NCBI GenBank assembly: GCA_037013685.1
Contig: CM072885.1
Span: forward strand, 28,123,442 to 28,187,441
Source: Acridotheres tristis
Taxonomy: Eukaryota; Chordata; Aves; Passeriformes; Sturnidae
Reading direction: 5' to 3'
Length of the DNA: 64,000 nucleotides
Below the pieces are notes generated by a model. The model did not search any database. It worked only from the letters and a program-made list of their open reading frames with translations, and had not been told where the DNA came from. Shown one piece after another: positions 11,759 to 25,100 of this stretch. Numbering within the stretch: position 1 is the stretch's first letter; every line of letters begins with the position of its first letter. The translations under genes and the position numbers were made by a program.

Positions 11759-14700
11759 CTATTGTTTTCCTAGCATAATTCAATGATTTTCCTGCACACA
11801 GCTTTTCTAAGTACAGCCCCCTATAGCTATCTATTTATTAAGTCATAAGCTCTCGAACATTGCAATAAAATATAACTTAAAAAGGATCTTTATCTATGCT
11901 CAGGGAGTCTCAGGGGAACAAAATCTCTATTTCTGACACTTGCTTTTGTGTGGCACTGCTTACTGAGAGCTGACAGGGATATTTAAGAATCCGAAAACTT
12001 CTTTTCTTCCATTAGTCTTACATATTTTGCTCCATATGATAATTAAAGAGACCTTTCTATGATCACTAACTATTTTTTTGTGTTCTCCCAGCAGCCTGAG
12101 AAGAGTTAAAGCATTTTGAACAGTCTACATTGAAGAATCACATCCATTTGTAGGTATCTGTTGCTAGGCATTTGTACATAACTTACTGTCCCAAGTTTAG
12201 TCTCACTTGTATTGAAATTTCATACCATGTAGAAGTCTTTGAATCCTTACAGGTAGTCATTCCACCTGCCTCTAAGGCATAAAATATGATAACTGATATA
12301 AACTAGTCAGCTATACTACCTTTGTAATTAATCAACATTATCCCTAAAAGGAAATTTATTCTTGGGAATAAATAATTTATAAAGAGTTCTTGAGTATCTG
12401 TAAGTCTACTTTTGAACATGTAAACGAAGGAATTCAGCTGTGCTTTCCTAACTTATACCAACGACCTAATTGCCGATTCCTTTTTTCCTTTCTTTGCTTT
12501 ATAACTGAAGAATCTTTCCAGTTCATGTTCTGTATTTTGTGCCTTACAATATTTGTAGTTTTTACAGTGAATGAGCCATGTCTACTCATATAATACAGCT
12601 AGAATAAAATCACAAATTCTTCTCAGCAGGGATATATCTGGGCTCAAGTGACAAGCAGAACATTTACAGCTGATTGTTCCTATCACTAGTGCTATGCTGA
12701 TGTGGAGACATGTTCCTAATATCTTCTTTATACCTAATGAACTGAAAAGATGGTAAGGATGTCAGATACTATGACTAACACAAAAAGCTAAAGCTACATG
12801 CTATCTTACCTCTGAATAGGGCATTACATATTGGTATTCCTTGCAGCTGCTTTTTTTTTTCATTAAATAAAACAATGTTTGTTCCATTACTGTGGTAATT
12901 TAAAAATAAATAACTATGTCCCTGTCTGCCTTCCTTAACTGCAGGGATTTTCAACCAGGAATCTTCAAGAAATGTAAGTTTTATAAGAATAGGCACCTGA
13001 AAAAAGGAGCAAGGTTTTAGTGTTCAATTTCTTAATGGAAACTTCTGCAGTGTCTATAAAATGAAGCTCAAGTTTGTAGCTTCTGCTTCCTGGAACTTTC
13101 ATATCTTTCTATGGAACAGCTGCAGATCTTTTTCTCATTGTGCATCCTCACTGTCATTTTCTCTTTTTTTTTCCCAGGATCCTCAGCACATATACTGTAT
13201 GCCTGTAAATTTGTGTCTGGGATTCTCTCTGGAGTAGCTTCCTATAAGAATAAGTTATTAAGTTCTTGCGGATGAGAGAATCATCATTTAGCTCACTGTA
13301 TTCATTATTTATCCAGCTGAAAGTTCAACCAGTAGCAACTGTTTGGCTGTAGCCTAAGATTTGTTTCTAACAAAGCTGCAATAAGTAAAAAATTGTCTTT
13401 TAAGTCTCCTAAGGAAGATAACCTCTATAGTTTCTGCATAATTCAATTAATTTTTTTTTATTATTTTAATGGGATCAATTGTAAAGTTTTTATTGGGACT
13501 AGATCATGCAGGCTTAAAATTGGACACAAATCCATATTAATACAAATTGTCCAAATGAAACGAGAACCCATTCAAGGAAGTGCATGAGATTGTTCCTTTA
13601 GCATTAACTCTTAATTCCTGTATCAAAATGTAACCTTATTTATCAAGATTTAAAAAAGCCAACATGTTTTTCAGAATCCTAGAGACTTGAAACTGCACAT
13701 TAGCTTTGAGTCTCATATACATGAACTGCAGCACATTGTTAACTCCACTGGCAATATCTGCAATTACAAGTACAAAAACTCAGCTGTCAAACAAACTTAG
13801 CCCTGCTGACTAAAGCATGTTATTTAATCTCCACAAGCTGCTTGCTACCCATTGTGATACTATATTAAGGCATTAAATTGTGATTTTATTTTATAGCTTG
13901 CATACAAATAAATAGAGTGAGTAAATATTAACTAACTTAAGCCCTAAATAAAAAGCAATGAGACTCTGATGGCTGTTTTATCTTGATGTGTGAATGTTAT
14001 TTTAAAATTTTTGTTTGAGATCAGACATTTTTTCATAATCAACCAGAATATGCAGTTACTTGCGTTATTAAAATGCTACATCTTGTATTAACAGTTTGGG
14101 CTAAGGACAAGTGTATTTGCAGTAGGACTGGAAAGATATGTAGTCTTTTAGTAAGCCTGTTAAAGAATATCTAACAAATATTATTTCTTCCTATCTTATG
14201 TTTGCTCAAACTGCAGAGTACACCTGATTTATATTTGAACATATAGAGCAATAATTACTGGTGCAATCACTGGTCCCTCTGTACTTTTAAATTTTCTGTG
14301 AATGCAGAGATAAAATTTATTTTAAAAAGTTTACAATACAAATAGTAAGCTGTATGTTTTTCTTGTTTCCAAAAGAAAATGAAATGAGCTTGCCACTTCT
14401 TAAATATCCTGCTGCTCCAAATGTTTTAGTTAAGTAATCAAAGCTTCTCAGAGCTTATCTCTAAGGTATAAGCTTACTTTCTGTCTTATTTAAGCAAAAG
14501 TGCTTAAGTGTGCACTAAATTTTCAATAGCCTTTTGAGTGAAACCATTCTGTAGATATTAATAGAATATTTTGCTAAATTGTTCATACACTTTCAATCCT
14601 CCTAGAGATTTCTACCTCTTGAAATACTATATAAAATGGGGCAGATGAAAATGTTCCTTAGCCCTGTGTAAAACTAGCACAGTGAAATTAAGACAGCATG

Positions 14701-17700
14701 GTGTGTGGAATCCTTATGTTGTAGACACATTCTTCATTGGGTTGTGAAAACTTTAGGATGTCACATGAACTGGGCAGTGTTTCAGTCTGTGGCTTTTAAA
14801 CTCTCAGGAGAAGACAACGCAAATTATACAGCTCACATGTACAAGTATTTCTCTGCATCCTTCAGAGGCAGAAATAAGAGAGTATAACTAAAAATGAGAT
14901 GTTGTTCTGAGATGTAATGCTCAGCTACTGTCATGGAAATCTCTTCAATTTTGGTTATGCCACATATTCTGAGTGTAAGACTGAAGCCAGTAGTGAAGCA
15001 AAAGAGATTTCTTCAGTTTTAACCTTTTCTGGCAGTGGCACTGCCATGAGGTTTCTCCATCGTTTTCTTATGATTTTACAAGCTCGGTACCTGATTCTTA
15101 GTAAAAGACTGCCAAAGGTCACTCTACAATTATAATTACTTTTAGAGGGAATCTCTATAAAGTAACTGAATTTATGTTAGGAGTCTTGTCCACTCTACTG
15201 CGCTTGGTCTCTACGCACTTCACCTCCACGTGCTTTGCCAAGTTCCTTAACTATTTTCAAAGTCATCTTAAGCTGAAGAAACTCCGACAAGTTGACTGGG
15301 CAGAATGGGAAATAGAGGATAGATATCTATTTGCAAAGGTGAATCCAAGGGCACAACCCTTCCATTTCCATGATTTTGAAAGAGAAGTTTATTATTTTCT
15401 CTAGAAAAAAAAGTAATCTTTTTAGTAGTACAGAGGCTCGCAGAACATAAATCAATAGTTTTACTAGTATTCCAGTTCCATCTCAAGTTCCAGTAGCAAA
15501 CAGTTATTTTTACACAAAACCACCCTCTAGCTTCTCTTGATTTACAGTGATAAACAGACATATGATACATCTTCCAGAGTAAACTGCAGTCTTTCTTCAG
15601 GTTATCATTTTCCTGTCTCCTGTGAGAACTGAAGTTTCCTTCAACCTACTTTTTTCACTGTTCAATCACATTTTCTTTACATGTTGATTCTAGTTCTGTC
15701 TATATATATGTGTGCTAGGATTGAGCCAGACAGTGTTATAATATACCTTTAATTAACAAAACCCAGATAACTAAGTTTTCTGAAGCTAGACCTCTTCTGA
15801 ACTTCATACATATATTTATTAAATGATGACTCAAAACATTTTACACTGTCAATCACAAACATCTCAATTGGGAAGAGACTTTCATGCTGAACATATAAAA
15901 GAGTATTATGTTAATTTATTTCATCTATCACTATCTAGGTTATAGAAATGCTGACATTTGTATTGTACATGTTTATCTTTTACTATTGCTTATGTAAAAT
16001 CATATGTAAGGCAACCACATATTATCTGATCCTGTGATGAAAAACTAAATTATAATGTATAAGTTGTAAGAGGGAAAGTTACCGTAACTTGATTTTTTTC
16101 CTTGTACCTAAGTGTTAGATCCCTGAATCCTTTGCTGCAATCTCTATTTTTCTGGAAGTGGAGATAGAAGAACAGATGGAAAGACCAAAAAGAAGGAGAA
16201 TAAAATGAAAGAAATGGAGAGAGAGAGGAGAGAAAGAGTAAAAATGTGAGAGGAAGAAAGGAAGAAAAAGAGAGAAAAGGGTTAGTTTTGAGTAATGCTT
16301 GTAATTTACGTCTGTGAAGTTGAGCCCAGGAAGAACAGAGTAGTGGAGGGAAGGTATTTTAAGATTTGGGTTTACTTCTAATTATCCTGCTCTGATTTGA
16401 TTAGTAACAAAATAAACTAACTTCCCCAAGCTGAGTCTGTTTTTCCTTTGATGGTAAATGGTAAGAAATCCCTCTCTGTCCTTATCTTGACCAACCAGCC
16501 TTTCCTTATATTTTTTCTCTACTGCCCAGCTGCTGAGGGAAGTGACAGTATGCATTTGGTAGGTACCAAAGGAATGAAGATCAGTTCTGGGATCTGGCCA
16601 TTGGTAGTTGGTATTGGGTCATGGGAAAATTGTGTCACTCCAGAGTTAACTTCTCCCTCCCTAGGTCCCCTCAAGTAGTAGAACATCCATCTACCTGGCA
16701 CAGGATATGGGTTCCCCTTTGGAATCTTTGGCTGCCCCTGGCAAAGGAAAGAATGAATTGTCTTTCAGAATGTGATTCAGAGGGTGCAAGTGAGAAAACA
16801 GCCTGGTGCCCTGCTCACTAAAGTCCTGGCAACTTAGCTGTGAGTGAGAGGATGACGTGTTTACTGCTTCTCTGAGACACTATCTGTCTCTCCTGGACAG
16901 GAGTCTAAGACAATCTGTGAAGGTCTCTTTTTCTCCATGCATCAGAAATAAAGAGTTCTGGGACACAGAAAAGGGTTAGCCGTTATCAACTTGGCTTTTC
17001 TTTTGGACCTCTGATTTTGAAACAAATCCAGCTCACAGGCTGAAGTGACATTCAGTAAGTTTGCCTTTCTGGCTCTTGTAGGTTCTATTCAGTTCTTTTT
17101 GTGGCTAAGAGGAAGTGGAAAGAGGGTGTCAAATATAAATTAGTTTTTGAAACAGTGAAAACAAGAGAGAGCTGTAACAATGACTATGTGTGACAGTGTG
17201 CATAGAGCAATGGCAAACTCTAATTGTCTGTCTGTTACAGGAGGTCCAATTTTTGCACACATTTTCCATAGTGGTGATATGCCTGGAAGGTTTTGTCCCC
17301 TCATTCATTTATATCCCCTGCGATATAAAACTGACAAGGACTGATAGCCACTATAAAATGTCCAAATCTTCTGCCTAATGTTTCTAATAGCAAATAATTT
17401 CTTTCAGAATAAAATGAGATATCAGATGTGCATTTTCCACATGCTTTGATTGCATTGCACAGGGAAGCCAGTACTCTGTTTATTGTATTCATTTTAGAAT
17501 ATTTTCTTCCACCGTGGTACCTATTTTAATAAAATATGTCAGAAAACATCTTTTTTTGAGGGAGAGGGTAAATTGTCATCTCAGAAAGCAAGTATTCTGT
17601 GACATTTTCCTGATGATATCTATTTATTGGAAATTCTATGAAACATGTCAAATCTATTCCATGAGATGGAACTTAAACAGTAACTAATGCTTCATTATTA

Positions 17701-18593
17701 AACTACTTTTTGGAATAGCCCATTCCTTATAAACTCTGTCTTTTCTGATGCATTGTGGAATCTAAGTATTAGTGCTTTATCTATCAAACAACCAAAAAGA
17801 AAATAACACCTAGCACAGGCTAGTAAAAGGAGCTGTCTTGCCCTATGCCTTGTTATTTTCTTCCTAAACCAATTCTAGCATGAAATGAGAAATGAATACT
17901 GACAGATGCAGAGTCCCACTGTAGTAGCCTCTGCATCTATGGAACAATGCTTTGTTTCCCTTCAGAAAGGGAGAGCACGGCGCTGTGGCAGCACTGCCAC
18001 TGCCTTTAGGGTTATCATGTTTTCTCTGTATCACCCGAGTGGCTCTGAGTCCTCGTGTGCTGCCATCTATCTGATTACCAGCATAGCACAGTTGCTATAA
18101 CAGATAAACCAAAACATTCCAGGGACTGTAAAGCCAAGAAGGCAAAGTAAAAATTCTAGTTGTTAATTGAAGGCAAAACGTTTTTATAATGCTGTATAAA
18201 CAGTTACAAGATTGTTTCTTTCTCACCAGACCTTTTCATGTAGCACGAAATCCCATCAGTGCTGAAAAGAAAAATAAAAAACATTTATTATTGAAGTGTT
18301 CTCTAGTTGCATGTGAGGTGAATTTTTGAGCGGTATAGGATACATGATATAGAGAAACTGGCAGAGGGTCTGCATATTTAACCATGATTAAGAGATTGTA
18401 TAAGATGAATCTATCACTTTCTGCTTTCCCTCAGTATTGCCATTTATCCCTATATCCCCTTACGTCCTGATCTGTCACAAAGCTGAACAAATGACATGCA
18501 GATAATTATTATATAGCTATCAATAGTAGAATAAATTAAGAAATCTCATGCAATAAAATTATTAAAGTATATAATAAACTAGTATTGTCTAGT
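11759..18593. other. AT-rich unique sequence with a polypurine tract
   Basis: A 6.8-kb stretch without a recognisable exon or transposon. It contains a purine-rich tract at 16154-16281, listed separately. Two mildly GC-richer patches, 16480-16830 and 17900-18070, are unassigned. Open frames are 100 codons or shorter. Confidence 0.5.
16154..16281 (+). repeat. Polypurine (GA-rich) tract
   Basis: About 130 bases are almost all A and G on the plus strand, with GAGAGAGAGGAGAG at its core (16217-16232) and only scattered pyrimidines. It is low-complexity sequence; such tracts can form triplex DNA in vitro. Confidence 0.8.
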
Positions 18594-18598
18594 ATTAA

Positions 18599-18990
18599 TG
18601 TCCTGGTTCTGGCCAAGTTTAGAGAGGGGGTCATGGCCAAGATATTGTGCTATTCAATACCATTTTATGTCGTTGCTGGGGTGGGGAAAAAGGACTCACT
18701 TCTGACAAAAAAGCGTGACCCTTTTCTAGTCAGGGGAATGCTTGGCAGGCAGAGAGTCTGTCCATTAATGTTTTTTATTGTACCCCGCTTGGTGAGCATT
18801 TTGCATGTAGACCTCCCTCTCTTTGTAGACTTTTGTTATCACTATTGTTTGCTACTACTATCCCGTTTCTTATCTCTTTGTTGTTTCCAGTAAATTGTTC
18901 TTGTCTCAACCCATGATCTTTGCCTCTTGTGATTCCAGCTGGGTTGGGAGGGGAAAGCAAGTGCTAATGCAGTTTTTGTGGGCGCACTAC
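18599..18990 (+). mobile_element. Solo LTR, short ERVL-like, plus strand
   Basis: This starts TGTCCTGGTTCTGGCC. It carries an AGTAAA signal (18889-18894) followed by TTGTTCTTGTCTCAACCC, a U5 motif shared by several avian LTRs, including the minus-strand LTR at 32839-33352. It ends near GGGCGCACTAC. The flanks ATTAA (18594-18598) and ATTAG (18991-18995) agree at four of five bases. The last base of the LTR is uncertain because the expected terminal CA would shift it by one position. At about 390 bp it is shorter than its relatives. The 102-codon plus-strand frame and 61-codon minus-strand frame over it are incidental. Confidence 0.65.
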
Positions 18991-18995
18991 ATTAG

Positions 18996-19689
18996 GGAAG
19001 ACCATTCCTAAACCATGAAAAACATATATTAAAGTATTGTATTGCAAAAAGAATTAGATAAAATACTTTAGAAATTTATAGAATGCAAATATGTATGATC
19101 TGAGGCAGTATGCATTGTTTCCTTAGAAGGGACAACTGGAAGGTTATAAATGTATGCAATAAACTTTCATATCATAAGTGTCTGTAGAGATCTGGTGATT
19201 TTATTTATTTATATTCAGACTATCAAGATCCGTGATGCAAACTATGCTAAATAATGAAAAACAACCACACAAAAATAAATAGACACTGCGTTGTATTTTC
19301 TTTTTACTAAAATGAAGGATAAACATGCTGTTTCAAAAAATTGTGAGGTCTCTGTAATGTAGAATGTTTTTTAATATTCATATAATATAGAATTCAAATA
19401 GCCTGACAAACCTTTTTTCTGCTGAAAAGTAGTGTATGGTCTTGGATTTAATCCTTGAGGTCACTTTCCGAGGAACCAATCTCAGATTGCACACTGCTTA
19501 TGTGAGTCCCTCTCCAGAGAGATAAGAGACAGGATCTAGGTACCTTGGCCCACTTCAAACATGAGCAAAATTAATTACAATGGGGGTCATTTACCTGAAT
19601 GTGGGCATCTGAAATTTATAAGTTAAAACTTTTAGACTAGTCTTTTATTGTCAATATGAGGAAATAGATTCAAGCTAAAGTATCTCAGA
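18996..19689. other. AT-rich unique sequence
   Basis: No feature is recognised in this 0.7-kb interval between an LTR and the CR1 fragment. Confidence 0.5.
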
Positions 19690-20022
19690 GTCGCCAAGGG
19701 ATGCCTTGTTAAGAAGCAATTCTCCTATTATGGAGCTGAGAACAGAACAGAGAATGGCAATTCTGTTTGTGAGGTGACCATTCTCATTCTACAGAGGCCA
19801 CCTGCCTATTGCTATTGATGTATTTGAAAAAACTCTTTTTACAATTCTGGCCAGCTTCGACTCCAGTTGAGCCTTGGCTGCACAAATTTTCTCCCTACAG
19901 TGGCAAGCAGCATCTCTGTATTCTTCCCATGTCATCTGACTTTGCTTTCACTGGACATACACCTTTCTTTTATTCCTTATTTCCAAGAGAAGAATCCTGT
20001 TCATCCAAGCTGGCCTCATGCC

Positions 20023-20298
20023 TCACCTGCATGACTTCTGACATTTGGGAATTGCCTGCTTCTGTGCCCCTGGGAGGTGATGTTTGAGAAGTGACCAGCA
20101 CTGATGTACCTCAGCACGTGTAAAAACATTTTCCTGGAGGACCTCACTCATTGATTCCCTGAGCAGCCTGAAGTCTGCTCTCCTCATGTCCAGAAATGAG
20201 GTTTTTCTGGCACTCTTCTTCTTGTTAACAAAGATTTTAAGCTTGATTGCTTTGTGGTCACTGTGGTCAAGACAGCCACCAACCTCCCCTTCTCTCAT
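20023..20298 (-). pseudogene. CR1 ORF2 endonuclease C-terminal and linker fragment
   Basis: This 91-codon frame contains LDHSDHKAI, equivalent to the GHSDH motif at the catalytic end of CR1 endonucleases (active-site D and H). RRADFRLLRE follows, a motif found in the linker before the reverse transcriptase. The linker-like sequence continues in plus-strand coordinates down to about 19840, but the reverse transcriptase itself is not found. Confidence 0.8.
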
Positions 20299-20689
20299 GA
20301 GATCCCTCTGTTGATAAGTAGATCAAAGTGGGAGTCTTTCCAAGTCAGCTCCCTTAGGACTTGTTTCATAAAAGTTGTCATCCAGGTTTCTTAGAAATCT
20401 TCTGTCCTGGGTTGTACCAGCTCTATGATGCTCTCAGTTAATTTTTCTGGCTAATTGAAGTCCTCCATAAGGACAAGGGCAGTTGACTTGGAAGCATCCC
20501 TTAATCCCTCAGAGAATCCTTCATCAGTGGTATTTTCATGTCTAGGAGGTCTATAGCAGACTCCTATGATTATATCAGCATTATTTCTTTGCCTATTGAT
20601 TCTTCATCTGGAGGCTCTCAACTCATTTGACAATGTGCCATTGTCAACTGTGAGCTCTATACATTCTAACCCTTCTATTACTCGCAATG

Positions 20690-20962
20690 CTACCTCTCCC
20701 TCTCTTCTTCCCTGCCTATCCTCCTGGAAAGCAGATAATCATTCATCAGGGCACTCCAGTCACAGGACTCATCCCACCAGGTTTCATTTATACCACTAAT
20801 GTCAAATCTCTGGTACTTGGCCAAAGCCTCAAGCTTCTCTTGTTCTTTCCTCATGTTGTGTGCATTAATGTAAAAACATTTCAGGTGTGGTACTTTGTAG
20901 CCACCACCTCCTGAAGCATATTGAGGGATCCTGTTAGTGCTTGTTACCTCAAGTTTTGGCAC
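20690..20962 (-). pseudogene. CR1 ORF2 endonuclease N-terminal fragment
   Basis: A 90-codon open remnant carries INETWWDES, which matches the conserved ITETWWDES block of CR1 endonucleases (the E is the metal-binding glutamate of the APE-type fold). The frame closes after RIGREEERER, and the domain continues out of frame downstream. It is a relic of a transposon protein, not a host gene. Confidence 0.8.
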
Positions 20963-21411
20963 AGTGTCACCTTGTTCATCACTGGCAAGTCTGGTTTCCT
21001 CCCTTTCTCTCTTCCAAGCTAGTTTATAGCTCTGTCAAAGTGTCCCACTCCTGTGCAAAAAGTCATCTGAGACATGAAAAGAGTTGAAGATTTTTACAAG
21101 TTATAGACCTATGTGACAATGAAATCAATGTTGTCAGTGGTGAAAATAAGAAGCCTTTGGCAGCATTTGGTAAATGCTGTTCTAGATGTTGTTCTAAAGG
21201 ACTGATGAGTTATGGTTCATGTTTCTCTCCTTTACACGATAACTGGGGATAAGAGACAAAAACAAAGTTTTCTTTAGATCTGCCTGTCTTCATGTTCTCA
21301 TTATTTCCTTCTTTTGTTTTATTTTTGGGGAATAAGAAATTTTTTAAAAATGCTTTGCAGCTTTTATCAATGCCTTCCTCATTCCTGCCTTGACTTTAGG
21401 AGTGTCTATAA

Positions 21412-21441
21412 CCTCATCAGTTTTGCCCTCATCAGTTTTGC
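21412..21441 (+). repeat. Perfect 15-bp tandem doublet
   Basis: CCTCATCAGTTTTGC occurs twice head to tail with no mismatch, a small local duplication. Confidence 0.85.
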
Positions 21442-22148
21442 ATGCATATTGAAATAATTTTATATGCAATTTTGATGCCCTGATCATGTTGCTCTTAACA
21501 GTTGCTGACATTTAGATAGTTCTGTTGCATCCACTGCCAGTTAAATTTAACTTGGTTTTTTTTCTGACTCAATGACACTAATTTTAATTATATTTTTAGA
21601 AAGTTCATCTGTATATTGTTATCCAAACATGTACCTTCTAGTTTATAAAACAAATAAGTCCATCAGAAAAATGACATCTTGTCTAGGATGCTAATAGCTA
21701 GATGCCTTTGCCAAAATAGGTGACATTATTCAGCAGAGGGTAATAATCTGCACTGGAGCTGATTTAAATTCTATTATCCCTTTACAAATTAGGAATATTT
21801 CCCTCTCTACCTTGCCTGCCACCCAGAAAAAAATCCATTCTGTAATTAATAAAAAGGGCAGGAGTTAAGCAGGAAATCAGGGCTCCTTGTTCTTTCCTTC
21901 TGTACATGAGGGAAAAAAAGGAATATTTACCTTTACAAGCCATGTGATGTGCATAATAATACAGGTTGGGTTCTCTGCGTCTATGTAGCAACCTTACATT
22001 ATATCTTGATTTCTTTCCTTTTCATCTGAATCTATTATTTTCTGGCTTCTCTTCTAAGGAATACATTATAAGAAGTAGGGCAAACAAGAAGTTCTCTCTC
22101 CATACTTCTGATCCTTTCATTTATCTGTATATATTCTCAGGATGACTA

Positions 22149-22197
22149 CTTGCCTTTGAACAAAGTCTAAAATTTGCCTTTGGACAAAATCTAAAAT
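22149..22197 (+). repeat. Imperfect ~24-bp tandem doublet
   Basis: The unit TTGCCTTTGAACAAAGTC plus TAAAA is followed directly by TTGCCTTTGGACAAAATC plus TAAAA. The two copies differ at two positions. Confidence 0.75.
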
Positions 22198-25100
22198 ACT
22201 AAACATTAACTTCAGAACTCCCCTCCTAGATTTAATTTATACTTTTTATTTTCTACTCTGTCATTAACACTGATTGTGTAAAAGTTAAATCATTTGCTGA
22301 TAGGCCATTTCCTTCTGGTTGAGGTGTTCTTGCTTCCTCTCCTATCATTAACATTCATTTATAAACAGTGTTTAAAATGTCTACATATACAAAATAATTA
22401 GATATAAAGAAAAAAGGAAAATTGAAGTAAATATTGCTTCTCTGTTTCTGTGGTGCTTTACACATATTGAGAATCTGACTCAAGCGTTTAAAAGGAAAAC
22501 CACTGTGGATTAGAAGAGAGTAAACTTCACTGAAAAGGTTTTTGTAATAGCCTTTGTCTCACAATGATGTTTCACTTGAAAGACTTTGATAACCAGCACT
22601 TTCCAAACCTATTCTAACCCTTTTTTCAGGCTTACATGGTATTTCAGAAGTTTTGCATGGATTCTGCCTCTGAAAAGGTCAAGAGGGGAAATAGACTATG
22701 CAATTGGAGGATGACTTGTCATTACTGACCTTTTCAAGGAAGAAGAGAAGGAAACTCTATAGTGACAGAGCTGTTTCTTTACTTAAAATATCACATGCCT
22801 GGAATCCAGCATCCAGACTGGTCAGGACTGTGGTGTGTGCAGGTGTGCATGTTAGACAGGAGAGAGGGTAATGTTTTGGATCCACACTTCTGCTAGTGCT
22901 TTTTTAAAATTTTAACTGAAAAGCTAAACATTAATCCATAAATTAAATGTAAAGTTAATATATAATTTCTTGGTAAATTTTTTAGATTTTGGTTTTTTCG
23001 TGGGTTTCTTTTCATCTTTTCTCATTGCTTATGATGTTGCAGTCACACAGTATAAGATTAGCATCTTCAGACTGTTTCCTGTTACAACACGTTTATATTT
23101 TAGACTTTTCCCCCTGTCTTCAGGTTAGCATCTGGATAAAAAGAAAGGAAAAGAAGAAAGACCAACAAGCAAAACCTCTGGTTCATATTCTTTCAAGCGA
23201 TTCAGGCTATAAAAGTGTAAATATACTGTGAATCCTATCAAAGCTTGACAGCAGTCCTTTTTATTTTGAATTGTTAGCCATTTTTACATCTGATACAAAC
23301 AGTGGATACTTTTGCAGTAATGAATGTCATACTAAGAATACCTACCAAAGATATCAGGGTATTTTATTTAGAAAGCTGTATTCCAAGGCAATATGCTTGA
23401 GTCTGAAAGAAGCTAAAAGAAAGAGGAGGCAGAAAGAATGAAGAAATTTGAAAGATATTTCCAAGAAATACATTTGGCCTCATTCAAATGATTGGTCGAT
23501 TAAGGGCATGATGAGATAGGAAGAGGTATGGAACCAAATGAAAGGGATGAAACATGAGATTAACAGCAAAGAAAAGGAAATTGCTGAAGTGTGCTCATAT
23601 GGTCTGTCCTAGGTACGGATGGTGTGGTTATACTGTAACCAGTGTGACAATGAAGAGGTGTAGAGATATTACAGAGATTTACCTAAAGGAGTTTTGAGAC
23701 AACTGGTTATTCAGTGTGGTAATATTGACACCAGAAAGAATTATGGTGAGTTTGGAAAAATCAGAAGATTGAAACAACTATGTTGCTTATACCCATAAAT
23801 GTGATATGCAGAAGTAATAAGTAGACTAAGTATTTTCTTAGGTATATTCTGAGGCCTTCAATTCCTATGGAGTGAAAAGCATGAAAAAATTCTCTAAATT
23901 TATTAATATCAGATAAAATGAGGTGATATTATCTGGTTTTGAACTTGTATTTTGGGAGTTAGTCACTAAGCTTAAGTTACATTCCTAGTTTAGTTCTATT
24001 TAAAATACAGCATTCTATCTGCACCTATTTTTTTATTGATTTAAAGCATCTAGATTAGAATAAAAAATTTAGTCAAAAATGCATACAGATACTTGATGTG
24101 AAGTATACACAAACGTAAACCCAAATACCACACTGTATTGTGCTTTTGGTGCCCATGTGAATTTTTGCAGTTTCTGCATGCAGTCATCTCCCAACTCCCA
24201 GATCCACTTCATGCTATACTCACCTCTGTGCATTGCTTAAAGAAGACAAAACCGTGATAGTGTGTCTATCAGACTTACATGGGCAAAGGTTGGTACTCTC
24301 TCTGCTCACAGCAAAGTCAAGGTTATCTGAAGGCAATGTTCCCATTACAATGCTGATCGTGCTGAGGCTGAGGAACATCACCCCAAAACTGTTTTGACAT
24401 GAGGCATTGCACAATTTGAAATTGTTGCTAAAATATGAATCATTCTAATTTCAGTTTCTTTCTGAATTCTGGAGAAACAAAAGTAAGTGGAAAAAGGACT
24501 TATTGTTTATTCGCAGTGATTTCATCTTCAAGACTTCATTACCAGAGTGGAGGACAAAAAAATCTAAGCCACAATACTTGATACTTCACATTCCTAGTAC
24601 AACTGCATCAAGTATATAAACTTAAACCTACGGAATTAACTGAAGTGTAGACTGTGAAAGGGATGGTGCTGTGAAGGATACAGTGTAAAACAATCCCTAT
24701 TTCATAAAATTAAATACACTTATTAACACAATGTAGAGTAACTTGATGAGAAGGGTGAGGTTACCGGGAGCCTCTTCCATGCCTGTAGCAGCAGGGGTGC
24801 CCGAAGGCAGAAGCTGTGCAGGACAAGGACTGCTGCTAAAGACCAATTAGTGTGATGTGCAGGCTGGGCCCTACTGTGATCACATGTACATTTGGGTCTG
24901 CCTAACATTCCTCCTGTGTGACATTCATGGCAGGATCAAGATCAGGTCTGCTAACATTTCTGTGCAAGCTTTTATGTCCTTCTGGAGGTTCACCAGGTGC
25001 TACTATCCATTCAGTATTGCCAGTTCTTAATAATTTAATGTAAGAAAGAGACTTTTTAAAAATCTTAAAATATAAATTAATTTGGTAAAAAGATTCCTTC

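Larger units (their letters stand above)
19690..21065 (-). mobile_element. CR1 LINE fragment, endonuclease region of ORF2, broken
   Basis: This is a fossil of a CR1 non-LTR retrotransposon on the minus strand. The frame from 20962 down to 20690 encodes a 90-residue piece that includes KCFYINAHNM and ISGINETWWDES, the characteristic start of the CR1 AP-like endonuclease. A different frame near 20568-20545 gives GVCYRPP, and near 20480-20455 gives ALVLMEDFN, two further endonuclease blocks. The frame from 20298 to 20023 holds GGCLDHSDHKAI and RRADFRLLRESM, the end of the domain and the linker after it. Stop codons and frame changes separate the pieces, so no protein can be made. Upstream sequence to about 21065 may be the ORF1-ORF2 junction. 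The reverse transcriptase and 3' UTR are absent; the element fades out near 19690. Boundaries are approximate. Confidence 0.85.
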
